A stretch of DNA of 8,598 nt from Dehalococcoidia bacterium (GTDB lineage: Bacteria; Chloroflexota; Dehalococcoidia; GIF9; AB-539-J10): NCBI GenBank assembly GCA_029859145.1, contig JAOUDT010000042.1, positions 1 to 8,598 on the forward strand, read 5' to 3'. Every line of letters begins with the position of its first letter. Position 1 is the first letter of the stretch. The translations under genes and the position numbers were made by a program. Under the pieces are notes generated by a model. That model had not been told where the DNA came from and made no database searches. It was given only the letters and a program-made list of their open reading frames with translations. Shown here one piece after another: positions 1 to 6,107 of the stretch.

Positions 1-232
1 GCCCCACCATACCAAAGCCATTATGCGGGCTCTCCAGGGACGCCTCGATATCGAGAAAACGGTGGACTGGGACCGCATGCCGCCGGCAGTGGCGGCCCTC
101 AGCCCGGGCGGATATCGCGGGGAGAGAGTGAAAGCTTCCCCGGAGGACATCATCAAGGCAGCCCGGCATTTAGCCAATCATTATGAGGCAGCCGGCAAGT
201 CCGTCCCCGACACCCTGGGCGCCTTGATTTAG
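1..232 (+). CDS. 3' end of a phage head-gene product (prohead protease/scaffold-like C-terminus), partial
   Basis: The frame is open from base 2, without a stop, to a TAG at 230-232, so the gene starts upstream of the window; the in-frame ATG at 23 is probably internal. The visible product begins PHHTKAIMRALQGR and ends with a helix-rich tail containing AARHLANHYEAAGKSVPDTL. A 'LPHH...' segment followed by a spacer and a '(A/K)RHLA.HY....K..P' ending is typical of the C-termini of HK97-type prohead protease or capsid-associated phage proteins. That is recalled family knowledge, not a search result. It lies upstream of small membrane genes and a tail gene on the same strand, which fits a phage structural operon. 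Only about 76 residues are visible and the catalytic part is outside the window, so the assignment to a particular head protein is tentative. It could also be a host-encoded remnant of a decayed prophage. Confidence 0.55.
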   Translation, partial: PHHTKAIMRALQGRLDIEKTVDWDRMPPAVAALSPGGYRGERVKASPEDIIKAARHLANHYEAAGKSVPDTLGALI

Positions 233-273
233 CTACCCTCTGAAGCTAACAGGGGCAAGAGAAGTTATGAAGC

Positions 274-278
274 AGGAG
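274..278 (+). promoter_or_regulatory. Shine-Dalgarno AGGAG that fixes the start of the next gene at ATG 284
   Basis: AGGAG lies five bases before the ATG at 284. An in-frame GTG at 278 overlaps this motif and would leave no ribosome-binding site of its own, so 284 is preferred. Confidence 0.7.
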
Positions 279-283
279 TGAAT

Positions 284-511
284 ATGTCGCAGCAGCGGAA
301 CAAGTCCAGTCCAACCCTCGTCGAAGTGTTTACCGAGCTGTTCCGGGCCGCGGCCAGGCCGGCCGTCACCATCATCTTTGCCGCGGTCATCGCCCAGGCC
401 GTCGTCCAGGGGATCGCCGTCCCCGAGTGGTTTCTGGGCCTGGCCATCCCCTGCATTACCTGGTGGTTCGCCGAGCGGACATTGACCCATGTCAAGGAGA
501 AGAAAGAGTGA
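284..511 (+). CDS. small phage-type membrane protein, holin-like candidate (75 aa)
   Basis: The product has a polar N-terminus (MSQQRNKSSPTLVEVF), then two hydrophobic stretches at about residues 28-45 (AVTIIFAAVIAQAVVQGI) and 48-64 (WFLGLAIPCITWWF), and a charged end (THVKEKKE). A small protein with two membrane spans and an 'ARPAVT' stretch before the first span resembles GTA/phage holin-type proteins, which make pores in the inner membrane to release lysis enzymes. The resemblance is general, and no endolysin is visible beside it. The ATG at 284 has a good ribosome-binding site. The TGA stop overlaps the GTG start of the next gene (GTGA at 508-511), so the two are translationally coupled. 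Alternatives are a tail-assembly membrane factor or a superinfection-exclusion protein. The gene is confidently real; its function is uncertain. Confidence 0.65.
   Translation: MSQQRNKSSPTLVEVFTELFRAAARPAVTIIFAAVIAQAVVQGIAVPEWFLGLAIPCITWWFAERTLTHVKEKKE
495..500 (+). promoter_or_regulatory. Shine-Dalgarno AGGAGA for the GTG start at 508
   Basis: AGGAGA inside the end of the preceding gene lies seven bases before GTG 508. It supports a GTG start and a 61-residue product rather than a longer form that begins at the upstream ATG at 427 inside the previous gene. Confidence 0.7.
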
Positions 512-693
512 ACTGGCGTCCGTACTATTACAGGGTAATCGGCTTTGCTTTGGCTGGCGCCGGCGCAGGCCTGGTCCTGGACGAGCTCATCCATGGCCCC
601 TTCACCATCGCGCCCACCGATCATGAGTTCTGGGGCCTGGTCATGATCATAGCCGGCGGCATCTTCATATCCAGGAAGCCCCACGGGAAATGA
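508..693 (+). CDS. second small membrane protein in the phage block (61 aa)
   Basis: This tiny protein starts NWRPYYYR and has two hydrophobic segments, about residues 11-26 (VIGFALAGAGAGLVLD) and 41-55 (FWGLVMIIAGGIFIS). They are joined by a short loop, ELIHGPFTIAPTDHE, and followed by a basic tail (RKPHGK). Glycine/alanine-rich spacing in the first span (GAGAG) suggests tight helix packing. The GTG start overlaps the previous TGA, and the TGA stop overlaps the ATG of the tail gene (ATGA at 690-693), so it sits in a fully coupled three-gene unit. I do not recognise a named family. A holin/antiholin partner for the previous gene is a reasonable guess because they are paired and both have two spans. 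A small tail-assembly membrane protein is equally possible. Expression as a protein is well supported by the spacing and the ribosome-binding site. Confidence 0.6.
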   Translation: MNWRPYYYRVIGFALAGAGAGLVLDELIHGPFTIAPTDHEFWGLVMIIAGGIFISRKPHGK

Positions 694-2729
694 AAACCCT
701 GTCGTACACACTTCTGGTTGCCCAGAAGAAAGCCCGACGCCTGCCTTACGTCGGGGCCGAGGTCTATGACTACGAGGCCGGCATCAAGAGGCTTTCCTGG
801 ACCAGGCTTTATACGGGCTCCGAACCTGACAACCATCACGGCATCGCCTTCGACGGCCAGGGGGCAATGCACCGCATCAGGGCGGCAGCCGGCAATGTCC
901 TCTACCGCCAGAAAATCACCGGCCCTAGCCCAGGTTCCGACTTCTCTAACTGGTCACCGATCACCGATAACTGTTCTGGCCCCTGCGCTATCGCCGCTTG
1001 TGGCGCCAAGATCTATATTTTCTACCGCACCACGGCCAATGTCCTCTGGAAATACTACTCGCACGACTACGGTCAGTCCTGGCAGAACGCTCAGCTAGTG
1101 AGCTACGCCGATGTCCTCTCCATAGCTGCCTGCTGGTGGGGCACGGGCGACATCGTCGTCTGCTTTGCCCTCAAGTCCAACCAGCTCAACGGCATTACCC
1201 TGGACACCGGCACCGAGACAGCAGCCGGACACCAGTGGGCCGACGGCAACCACCCCCTGCTCGATACATACGGCATCGGGGCTACCTACAATGCCTCCCT
1301 TGACCAATGCGAGGTAGTCTTTGCCGGCAAGGAGTCCGACTCCCCTTACAACCACTACGACCTGTTCAGGACGAAGTTCAGTAATACCTATAACTTCCTG
1401 GCACTGGAGAGCTTCCTCATGGCCCCGGAGGGAGAAGATATCACCTATGAGTACCCCGACTGTCATTTGCCAGCCAATCCCCAGGAATACGAAACGAACC
1501 GCATCGTCGCCGCCGAGAAGTTCTCAGGGACGACCGCCTATACCCGCCCCCTGGCCTGCCACGTGGTCAAAGCTACCTACTGGAGCGATACGACCTTCAC
1601 CGAGCCCGGGCCTTTCCTGGACGCCAGCCCGAGTCACGGACTACGCATCGCTTCAACTCCTGACTACTGGTGGCTCTCCAAGCCCGATGGAGTCTGGAGA
1701 GCCAGCCGCCCCGCCGGCTCGCCCCTCGACATCTCAGAGGACATCGTCTCCCTGGCTCAACACTGTCAGCCTGAGCGCAGCCAAGGGTCTCTGGTCATCG
1801 AACTCGACAACTCCAAAGGCCAGTATGCCAACCCTGGCCAGGGTGGCCTCGCCTCGCTTCGCTTGCGCAGCGAAATCGTCCTCAAGCTCGGATATAAGAC
1901 GCTGGCTGGCGACGAAGCGGTCGAAGCCGGCACCTACTGGATTGACTCCTGGGAGTACTCGACAACTTCTGACTCATCACTTTTCACCATTCATTGTCTG
2001 GACGGCTGGGGCCTCATGGACAGGTGGTCGGCCCGCTATCAGATGAGATGGAACAAGGACGATGTCAATCCCAGGTCCGTCTGGCAGATCCTGTATCAAA
2101 TCCTGGCCCGGGTAGGAATCAAGCTCACCAATACCCCACCCCGGCCCCAGTCCTCCGCCGTCAACAACTTCTACCCTGACTTCGTCCTCGACCCGGGCAC
2201 AGGGGGAGGCGCCGCCGTCAGGCGGCTCTTGTCCTTCGTCCCGGACGCCCTCGTATTCCGCGGCCAGGAAGCCTTCACCAAGGACCTGTTGGCGGACGAA
2301 GAGAGCTGCTACTCCTACGGCTCGGACCATGCCATCGTCAGCGGTAAATACAGCGACGCCGTCACCGTCTCCCGCACCCGGGCCATCGGCCGGGACACAG
2401 CCGGCAGCCGCATCCTGGAGGAAGCCCAGGACTGGAATTTGCTGCAGCTCGCCGTCGATATCCTGCAGCAGGACTATGACCCCAACCTCCAGACCGCCAC
2501 CATGGCTGAGGAGAGGGCCGACGCTCTGTTAAGGGAGGCGTCATTGCGGGCGCAGCGCGGCGATCTCGTCGTACCCACCAACGTCGGCCAGGAGCTTCTC
2601 GACGTCATAGAAGTGAATGATGAGCGCTGTGGTATCAGCGAGGAAAAGTACCGCGTCCTGGATATCCGAACCCTCTATGACCGCCGCCAGGGCCAATACG
2701 ACCAGGCCCTCACATTAGGGGCGCCATGA
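690..2729 (+). CDS. phage tail protein: propeller-like N-terminal half joined to a tail-hub-like C-terminal half (679 aa)
   Basis: This is a large virion protein, probably part of the tail tip or baseplate. Residues 1-60 include an entry segment (KKARRLPYVGAEVYDYEAG ... LYTGSEPDNHHGIAF) that I associate with tail proteins of Chloroflexota phages and prophages. Residues about 50-340 look like a beta-propeller: short strand-rich units, many aromatic residues and one clear Asp-box, SHDYGQSW (124-131), as in sialidase/BNR repeats, which often bind glycans. Residues about 365-450 (LVIELDNSKGQY, SEIVLKLGYKT, GTYWIDSWEY, HCLDGWGLMDRW) resemble hub/gp27-like tail domains. A helical end (580-620) precedes a final beta segment. 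No catalytic residues are identifiable, so receptor contact is an inference. It starts at an ATG overlapping the previous stop. The G/C-heavy third codon positions differ from the genes after 2744. The ATGA at its end would suit another coupled gene, but none follows. Confidence 0.7.
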   Translation: MKTLSYTLLVAQKKARRLPYVGAEVYDYEAGIKRLSWTRLYTGSEPDNHHGIAFDGQGAMHRIRAAAGNVLYRQKITGPSPGSDFSNWSPITDNCSGPCAIAACGAKIYIFYRTTANVLWKYYSHDYGQSWQNAQLVSYADVLSIAACWWGTGDIVVCFALKSNQLNGITLDTGTETAAGHQWADGNHPLLDTYGIGATYNASLDQCEVVFAGKESDSPYNHYDLFRTKFSNTYNFLALESFLMAPEGEDITYEYPDCHLPANPQEYETNRIVAAEKFSGTTAYTRPLACHVVKATYWSDTTFTEPGPFLDASPSHGLRIASTPDYWWLSKPDGVWRASRPAGSPLDISEDIVSLAQHCQPERSQGSLVIELDNSKGQYANPGQGGLASLRLRSEIVLKLGYKTLAGDEAVEAGTYWIDSWEYSTTSDSSLFTIHCLDGWGLMDRWSARYQMRWNKDDVNPRSVWQILYQILARVGIKLTNTPPRPQSSAVNNFYPDFVLDPGTGGGAAVRRLLSFVPDALVFRGQEAFTKDLLADEESCYSYGSDHAIVSGKYSDAVTVSRTRAIGRDTAGSRILEEAQDWNLLQLAVDILQQDYDPNLQTATMAEERADALLREASLRAQRGDLVVPTNVGQELLDVIEVNDERCGISEEKYRVLDIRTLYDRRQGQYDQALTLGAP

Positions 2730-2743
2730 TTTGTTTCCCCGTT

Positions 2744-3298
2744 TCAGCTGACCAACGCTTGCTTCAAAGCGTTGAGCCTGGGGGTAAGAGACTCAACCAG
2801 CCCCTGCCGGGCCAGCCGCCATTCGTCGTTGTCTTCGATATTGATGGAATCCACTGCCGTTCCCGAGATTCTCAACCGGTGCAGGGTTTCCCTGTAGTTG
2901 CCTTCTTGCTCCTGCCTTGTCTTTTGTTCCGCCAGTTCATATTCCTGGACAAGCTGGCCCATTTCTTCTGCCTTGGGCTGCAATTCAGGCTTCAGGCTGA
3001 TTATGGCCTCGACTGCCCTTTTCACGCTGTTTATGCCCTGGGTAGTCGTAAGCTCGATGGCCTCTACGAGCCGCTCGATTGCCGCCTTCCTTATTATCTC
3101 TCTCACCTTTTCTTCGTGTTTGCCTAGCTCCGCAGTAATATCCGGTCGCTGGGAACCGGCCATCCATTTTTGGGCCAGCGCCTGACCGATCTGGCGATAC
3201 CATTCCCTTTCTTGCTGTTCCTTTTCCTCGGCTGACAGCTTGCCCAATCTATTTGCTCTCTCTTGGGCAACTTCCCAGGCACTCTTTAGCTCACTCAT
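2744..3298 (-). CDS. conserved hypothetical, charged helical/coiled-coil protein (184 aa)
   Basis: The product begins MSELKSAWEVAQERANRLG and is almost entirely charged helix: runs of Glu, Lys, Arg and Gln at residues 5-60 and 65-145 with heptad-like hydrophobic spacing, then a short ordered end (TAVDSINIEDNDEW ... LVESL). It has no signal peptide, membrane span, cysteine pair or nucleotide-binding motif, so a soluble cytoplasmic protein is expected. The N-terminal 'S.LKSAWE.A.ER...LGKLS.EE' pattern reminds me of conserved hypothetical proteins in Dehalococcoidia and other anaerobes, but I cannot name a function. The ATG is preceded by only a weak AGGA about eleven bases away. It converges on the phage tail gene with 14 bases between the stops. 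Its codon use is less G/C-biased than the phage genes, which marks a change of origin. The opposite-strand reading is hydrophobic and is the shadow. Confidence 0.8.
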   Translation of the reverse strand: MSELKSAWEVAQERANRLGKLSAEEKEQQEREWYRQIGQALAQKWMAGSQRPDITAELGKHEEKVREIIRKAAIERLVEAIELTTTQGINSVKRAVEAIISLKPELQPKAEEMGQLVQEYELAEQKTRQEQEGNYRETLHRLRISGTAVDSINIEDNDEWRLARQGLVESLTPRLNALKQALVS

Positions 3299-3428
3299 AG
3301 AACATGAAATCCTAAATTTCGAAACTGGCGGTCAGTGGTCAGGATTCAGGGGTCAAAAGTTCCTCTTACAGCCTGCTGACTCCTCAATTCCTCCCATTTT
3401 GGATTACCACTGGCAATGCATTTTAGCC

Positions 3429-3434
3429 TATAAT
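3429..3434 (+). promoter_or_regulatory. candidate -10 box TATAAT for the hydrolase gene
   Basis: A perfect TATAAT lies 18 bases before the ATG at 3453, followed by the ribosome-binding site. The best upstream match to a -35 box is TTACCA at 3404-3409, with a long 19-base spacer, so only the -10 is convincing. The transcript leader would be very short. Confidence 0.45.
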
Positions 3435-3440
3435 ATTAAT

Positions 3441-3445
3441 GAGGT
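3441..3445 (+). promoter_or_regulatory. Shine-Dalgarno GAGGT that sets the hydrolase start at ATG 3453
   Basis: GAGGT lies seven bases upstream of ATG 3453. The reading frame stays open back to 3240, but that extension would run through the divergent gene and the promoter region, so 3453 is taken as the start. Confidence 0.7.
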
Positions 3446-3452
3446 TCAAGCT

Positions 3453-4181
3453 ATGATTTATCATAAGTCTGTGAAGCTGGCGGAGTATTTCTACTGCTAT
3501 GTATGGCAGGGCAGGGGCAATAACTGCAATGCCGTTCTGTGGCCCTCAGTCTTGAGAGGAGAACATCCTCACGTGCTGGTGGATCCCGGACATGCTAGAA
3601 ATGAGCTCGGGGAGAATTGTTTTGATTCCCTGACCGAGGCTATGAAAAAGGACGGTTTCAAGATTGAGGATATTGGTCTTGTTATTGGCACCCATAGCCA
3701 TCCCGACCATATCGAAGCCACCGATTTGGTGGTGAAAAAAAGCGGTGCCCTGTTCACTTTGTCCCGTGAGGAGGATGATTTCTATCGCTCGATGGGCAAG
3801 ATGTTCTTTCAAGCCTTCGGCGCTAAGCCGCCGGAGGTCAATCCCTTCTTCTATCTGAAAGGAGGCGATTTGTCTCTGGGGGCCAAGGATGGCAAGCTTG
3901 CCGTCAAGGTTTTCGTCACCCCGGGACATTCCCCCGGTTCTGTTTCCCTCTACCTGGAGGAGGGCAAAATACTGGTCAGCGGTGATGTGGTCTTTGCCGG
4001 CAGCATAGGCCGGACTGATTTCCCCGGCGGCAGCCCTTCTTTGCTGCGCAAGAGCATTGAGGAGCTGTCTCAGCTCGACGTGGAATACCTTGTTCCCGGG
4101 CATAGCACCGAATCGGGGAGCATAATTGCCGGCAAGGACAAGGTAAAGCGCAACTTTTATACGGTCAAGATGTTTATCTGA
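3453..4181 (+). CDS. metallo-beta-lactamase-fold hydrolase (242 aa)
   Basis: This is a complete MBL-fold enzyme with all the usual two-metal ligands: HSHPDH at residues 81-86 (His81, His83, Asp85, His86), His159 in GHSPGS, Asp178 in SGDVV and His217 in PGHS. The GRTDFPGG segment (186-193) and overall length match glyoxalase II-like and related thioester or phosphodiester hydrolases. It has no added rhodanese, flavodoxin or beta-CASP domain, and no signal peptide, so it is probably cytoplasmic. The substrate cannot be read from sequence: glyoxalase II activity, quorum-signal lactone hydrolysis and other small-molecule hydrolysis are all possible. The N-terminus (KLAEYFYCYVWQGRGNNCNAVLW) supplies the first strands of the alpha-beta-beta-alpha sandwich. 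A second conserved gene follows after 51 bases on the same strand and may share its transcript. The MBL assignment is firm; the specific activity is not. Confidence 0.9.
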   Translation: MIYHKSVKLAEYFYCYVWQGRGNNCNAVLWPSVLRGEHPHVLVDPGHARNELGENCFDSLTEAMKKDGFKIEDIGLVIGTHSHPDHIEATDLVVKKSGALFTLSREEDDFYRSMGKMFFQAFGAKPPEVNPFFYLKGGDLSLGAKDGKLAVKVFVTPGHSPGSVSLYLEEGKILVSGDVVFAGSIGRTDFPGGSPSLLRKSIEELSQLDVEYLVPGHSTESGSIIAGKDKVKRNFYTVKMFI

Positions 4182-4232
4182 CGATGACCAGGAGAGCAAC
4201 GCTCAGAACAACGGCTTTAATCGGGATCTATT

Positions 4233-4907
4233 ATGGAAACGGATGACAGGATTAAGAATGCTCTGGAGCACACGGAACTAATCCGGGCACCGCAGCAAAC
4301 CCTGGCGACTTTTGGCAGTTCTGTGGTTGACTATTACGTTGTCACGGAACTGGTCGGGAATATCAGCGTGGTCAGGGACGGGAAGGTATTTGCGGAAAAG
4401 CCCAAAATTGTTACTCCCGCCTACCTGGTGAACGTAGAAGGCTTCAGCGAGCAGGCCAGAAGATACATAGCGATGATGGCTCGCGAGCATCCTCATGACT
4501 CGGGCATCTTTTATAGGTATAAGAATGAACCGAAGGGAATGAACGTTGTCTCCGAGCCCATCATGCAGGTGATAAGCAAGCTCAAGTCCCAAATAGAGGA
4601 GGAGCACAACCCCTTGAGCACCATAATTAGAGGGGTGGAGGAACTGTGGGACGTGTCCCTGCTTATGTTCATCTATGAGCTGACTACCAAGTCGGTCCGC
4701 ACCAACTTAGCGGAGTTTAATCGACGGGGGTTTCTGGACATGGACGCTGGCGGAGTGCCACAGGGTGCCCGGGATTACATCGAAGAGCTTTTCGAGCAAG
4801 CAAGTCGCGACGTTTCCAGGGCCCCGGAGCTGGTAGTCGAGTTAAACCGCTGGGGTCTATTCCCGGAATATCAAGACCGTTTCTTTGCCCTCTTCAGGAG
4901 GAAGTGA
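4233..4907 (+). CDS. conserved protein of unknown function (224 aa)
   Basis: I recognise this as a conserved hypothetical type found in Chloroflexota and some other anaerobes, without a known function. It is a soluble alpha/beta protein. An N-terminal part (residues 20-70: TLATFGSSVVDYYVVTEL, RDGKVFAEKPKIVTPAYL) leads into EGFSEQARRYIAMMAREH. A central YRYKNEPKGMNVVSEPI stretch follows, then a helical C-terminal half (115-224) with GVEELWDVSLLMFIYEL and a closing WGLFPEYQDRFFALFRR. No signal peptide, membrane span, metal-binding cluster or nucleotide loop is visible. The ATG at 4233 has only a weak GGG upstream; no better in-frame start precedes it. It follows the hydrolase by 51 bases on the same strand with no terminator visible between them, so co-transcription is likely, but this tells little about its job. 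Confidence 0.75.
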   Translation: METDDRIKNALEHTELIRAPQQTLATFGSSVVDYYVVTELVGNISVVRDGKVFAEKPKIVTPAYLVNVEGFSEQARRYIAMMAREHPHDSGIFYRYKNEPKGMNVVSEPIMQVISKLKSQIEEEHNPLSTIIRGVEELWDVSLLMFIYELTTKSVRTNLAEFNRRGFLDMDAGGVPQGARDYIEELFEQASRDVSRAPELVVELNRWGLFPEYQDRFFALFRRK

Positions 4908-5118
4908 GCCCTCCATTATTTACATAAAGTTCATCGATTAGTTACAGTCAACGCAAAGAGATTAAATTTCAGGCTCTAAATCCCGATTTTGAAACCTTCT
5001 TATTTTGGTCATTAGAATCACGGGCTTTGGTACTGTCTGGGAACTCGAGTTCAGCGCTTGGGGTCTGTCCTGTTCGGGGTCTGACGCGTGAATGAATCTC
5101 TTCTTCAGCGATGCTGCA
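4908..5118. other. convergent intergenic spacer without a gene
   Basis: The plus-strand hypothetical and the minus-strand prepilin peptidase end toward each other here. The first part is A/T rich, unlike its neighbours. I see no clear hairpin with a T-tract for either gene, no tRNA and no coding frame of note. Confidence 0.6.
5060..5083. repeat. short direct repeat of GGGGTCTG
   Basis: GGGGTCTG occurs at 5060-5067 and 5076-5083, separated by TCCTGTTC. GGGGTCTG/GGGGTCAG words are common in interspersed intergenic repeats of several environmental bacteria, so this may be a worn copy. It lies between two convergent stop codons, a usual place for such elements. Confidence 0.35.
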
Positions 5119-5895
5119 CTACTGCATAAGCCCCAGGTACCAGTTCAGTATAGTGCTTCCCCAGAGTAGAGTCACCATGGCGGCCACGGCCAGAAAGGGG
5201 CCAAAAGGAATTGTCTGCCGGCGTTTTCTCTTTTTGGCGATCACCAGAGCCACGGCTACTATGCCGCCCAGGATAGCTCCCATAATAGTAGCCAGAAGAA
5301 CCAGAGGGAAGCCGGCAGCCAGGCCAATCAGGGCAGCGAGTTTGACATCTCCCCAGCCCATGCCGCCGCGCGAGGCCAGGGCAATCAATAGGAATATGGC
5401 AAAGCCGATGGCTCCGCCCAGGGCAGAGTAGGCAACTCGCATGCCCATAGATTGGTGGAGCCAGGGCGAGGGATATAAAGCCAGGAGGAAAGCTACCAGC
5501 ATGCCGGGATAGACTAGCTTGTTCAGAATGAGCCCCTGCTCGAGGTCGACGACAAATATGATTATGAATAGGCAGGCATAGAAAATCATGATTCCCAGCT
5601 CCGGACTCAATCCGTAGTGCCAGCATAGGAGAGCGAATATCACTGCGGTGGCAAGCTCCACCCAGAATAACCTGCTGGGCACAGATGCCTGACAGTACCG
5701 GCAGCGGCCACGAAGCCTGAGGTAGCTGAATACGGGGATCAGGTCCTTGGCGGCTAGCTTGTGCTGACAGGCTTCGCAGTGAGACGGCGGAAGTACGATG
5801 GACTTGTTCTGGGGCAGACGGTCGATGCACACATTGAGGAAGCTGCCCACCGCTAGACCCAGAAATGTGAATATGACTATCAGAACTATTTCCAC
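5119..5895 (-). CDS. pilD: type IV prepilin peptidase (A24 family, PilD-like; 258 aa)
   Basis: This is an inner-membrane aspartic peptidase that cleaves the leader of type IV pilins or pseudopilins and in most PilD proteins also N-methylates the new N-terminus. Features visible in order: GSFLNVCIDRLP at residues 17-28; the zinc-binding cysteines CEAC (40, 43) and CRYC (65, 68) of the cytoplasmic loop; the first catalytic aspartate, Asp117, in VVDLEQGLILN; the second, Asp183, in GMGWGDVKL; and IPFGPFLA near 229-236. About seven to eight hydrophobic spans and a length of 258 residues match full-length PilD. The four-cysteine loop indicates the bifunctional form. The start is a GTG with no good ribosome-binding site; a stop lies three codons upstream in frame, so no longer form exists. 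No pilin, ATPase or PilC-type gene is in the window, so it is an orphan here or serves genes elsewhere. The gene symbol follows the family. Confidence 0.93.
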   Translation of the reverse strand: MEIVLIVIFTFLGLAVGSFLNVCIDRLPQNKSIVLPPSHCEACQHKLAAKDLIPVFSYLRLRGRCRYCQASVPSRLFWVELATAVIFALLCWHYGLSPELGIMIFYACLFIIIFVVDLEQGLILNKLVYPGMLVAFLLALYPSPWLHQSMGMRVAYSALGGAIGFAIFLLIALASRGGMGWGDVKLAALIGLAAGFPLVLLATIMGAILGGIVAVALVIAKKRKRRQTIPFGPFLAVAAMVTLLWGSTILNWYLGLMQ

Positions 5896-5901
5896 GGGTG
5901 C

Positions 5902-6090
5902 TTATTGTGGACGTATGATAGCCCCGAAGTCAATAGTTCGTTGGTACTGTTGCCAGGCGTAGATTCTTGTGCAGAGGCCGGTCCATCGTCCAATCCGAAG
6001 GACCAGCCCCTTCTGATATTCAGACAGCTGGCTCTGGCCGTCTCGCTTCTGGAGATAGACGATTACTTGCCAGGCGGTCAGAGCCTCCTG
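5902..6090 (-). pseudogene. start-less 62-codon open frame directly upstream of the prepilin peptidase
   Basis: Between a TGA at 6091-6093 and a TAA at 5902-5904 on the minus strand lies an open frame with no ATG, GTG or TTG. Its translation looks protein-like (ALTAWQVIVYLQKRDGQSQ; later LVLRIGRWTG and YAWQQYQRTIDFGAI), with many G/C third positions like its neighbours. It ends six bases before the GTG of the prepilin peptidase and is in the same frame, which is operon-like spacing. It could be the surviving 3' end of a gene that once preceded the peptidase, cut or frameshifted when the RCC1 gene arrived, or a gene with a non-standard start. An AGGAGG at its very beginning has no usable start codon at the right distance. 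I do not recognise the family, and it may be chance. Confidence 0.3.
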
Positions 6091-6107
6091 TCAATTGTGC
6101 GAAAACT

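Larger units (their letters stand above)
3299..3452. promoter_or_regulatory. divergent intergenic region with three GGTCA copies
   Basis: This spacer separates the minus-strand coiled-coil gene from the plus-strand hydrolase, so it should hold promoters for both. It contains GGTCA at 3330-3334, 3337-3341 and 3351-3355, within a low-complexity GGTCAG-like stretch typical of decayed intergenic repeats. The spacing is irregular (7 and 14 bases), so an operator is possible but unproven. Confidence 0.35.

Noticed and set aside
265..711. Minus-strand 148-codon frame over the two small membrane genes
   Set aside because: The plus-strand genes have ribosome-binding sites and stop/start overlaps; the minus reading has neither and an unstructured product.
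2726..3127. Plus-strand 133-codon frame starting at the ATGA after the tail gene
   Set aside because: It is antisense to the clearly coding charged minus-strand protein, is hydrophobic only because it mirrors Glu/Lys codons, and resembles no phage protein.
3240..3452. Longer hydrolase starting at 3240
   Set aside because: The extension overlaps the divergent gene and the TATAAT box, and the MBL fold begins right after ATG 3453, which has a good ribosome-binding site.
4183..4245. Small frame from ATG 4183 between the hydrolase and the 224-residue gene
   Set aside because: It ends after about 20 codons, overlaps the next start and has no ribosome-binding site.
5041..5052. Perfect 12-base palindrome GAACTCGAGTTC
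   Set aside because: About two such palindromes are expected by chance in a window this size, and it lies between convergent stops where an operator is unlikely.
5105..5830. Minus-strand 241-codon frame beginning inside the prepilin peptidase
   Set aside because: It is an out-of-frame shadow of the peptidase, which has all family motifs; the product is rich in Ser, Pro, Arg and His.
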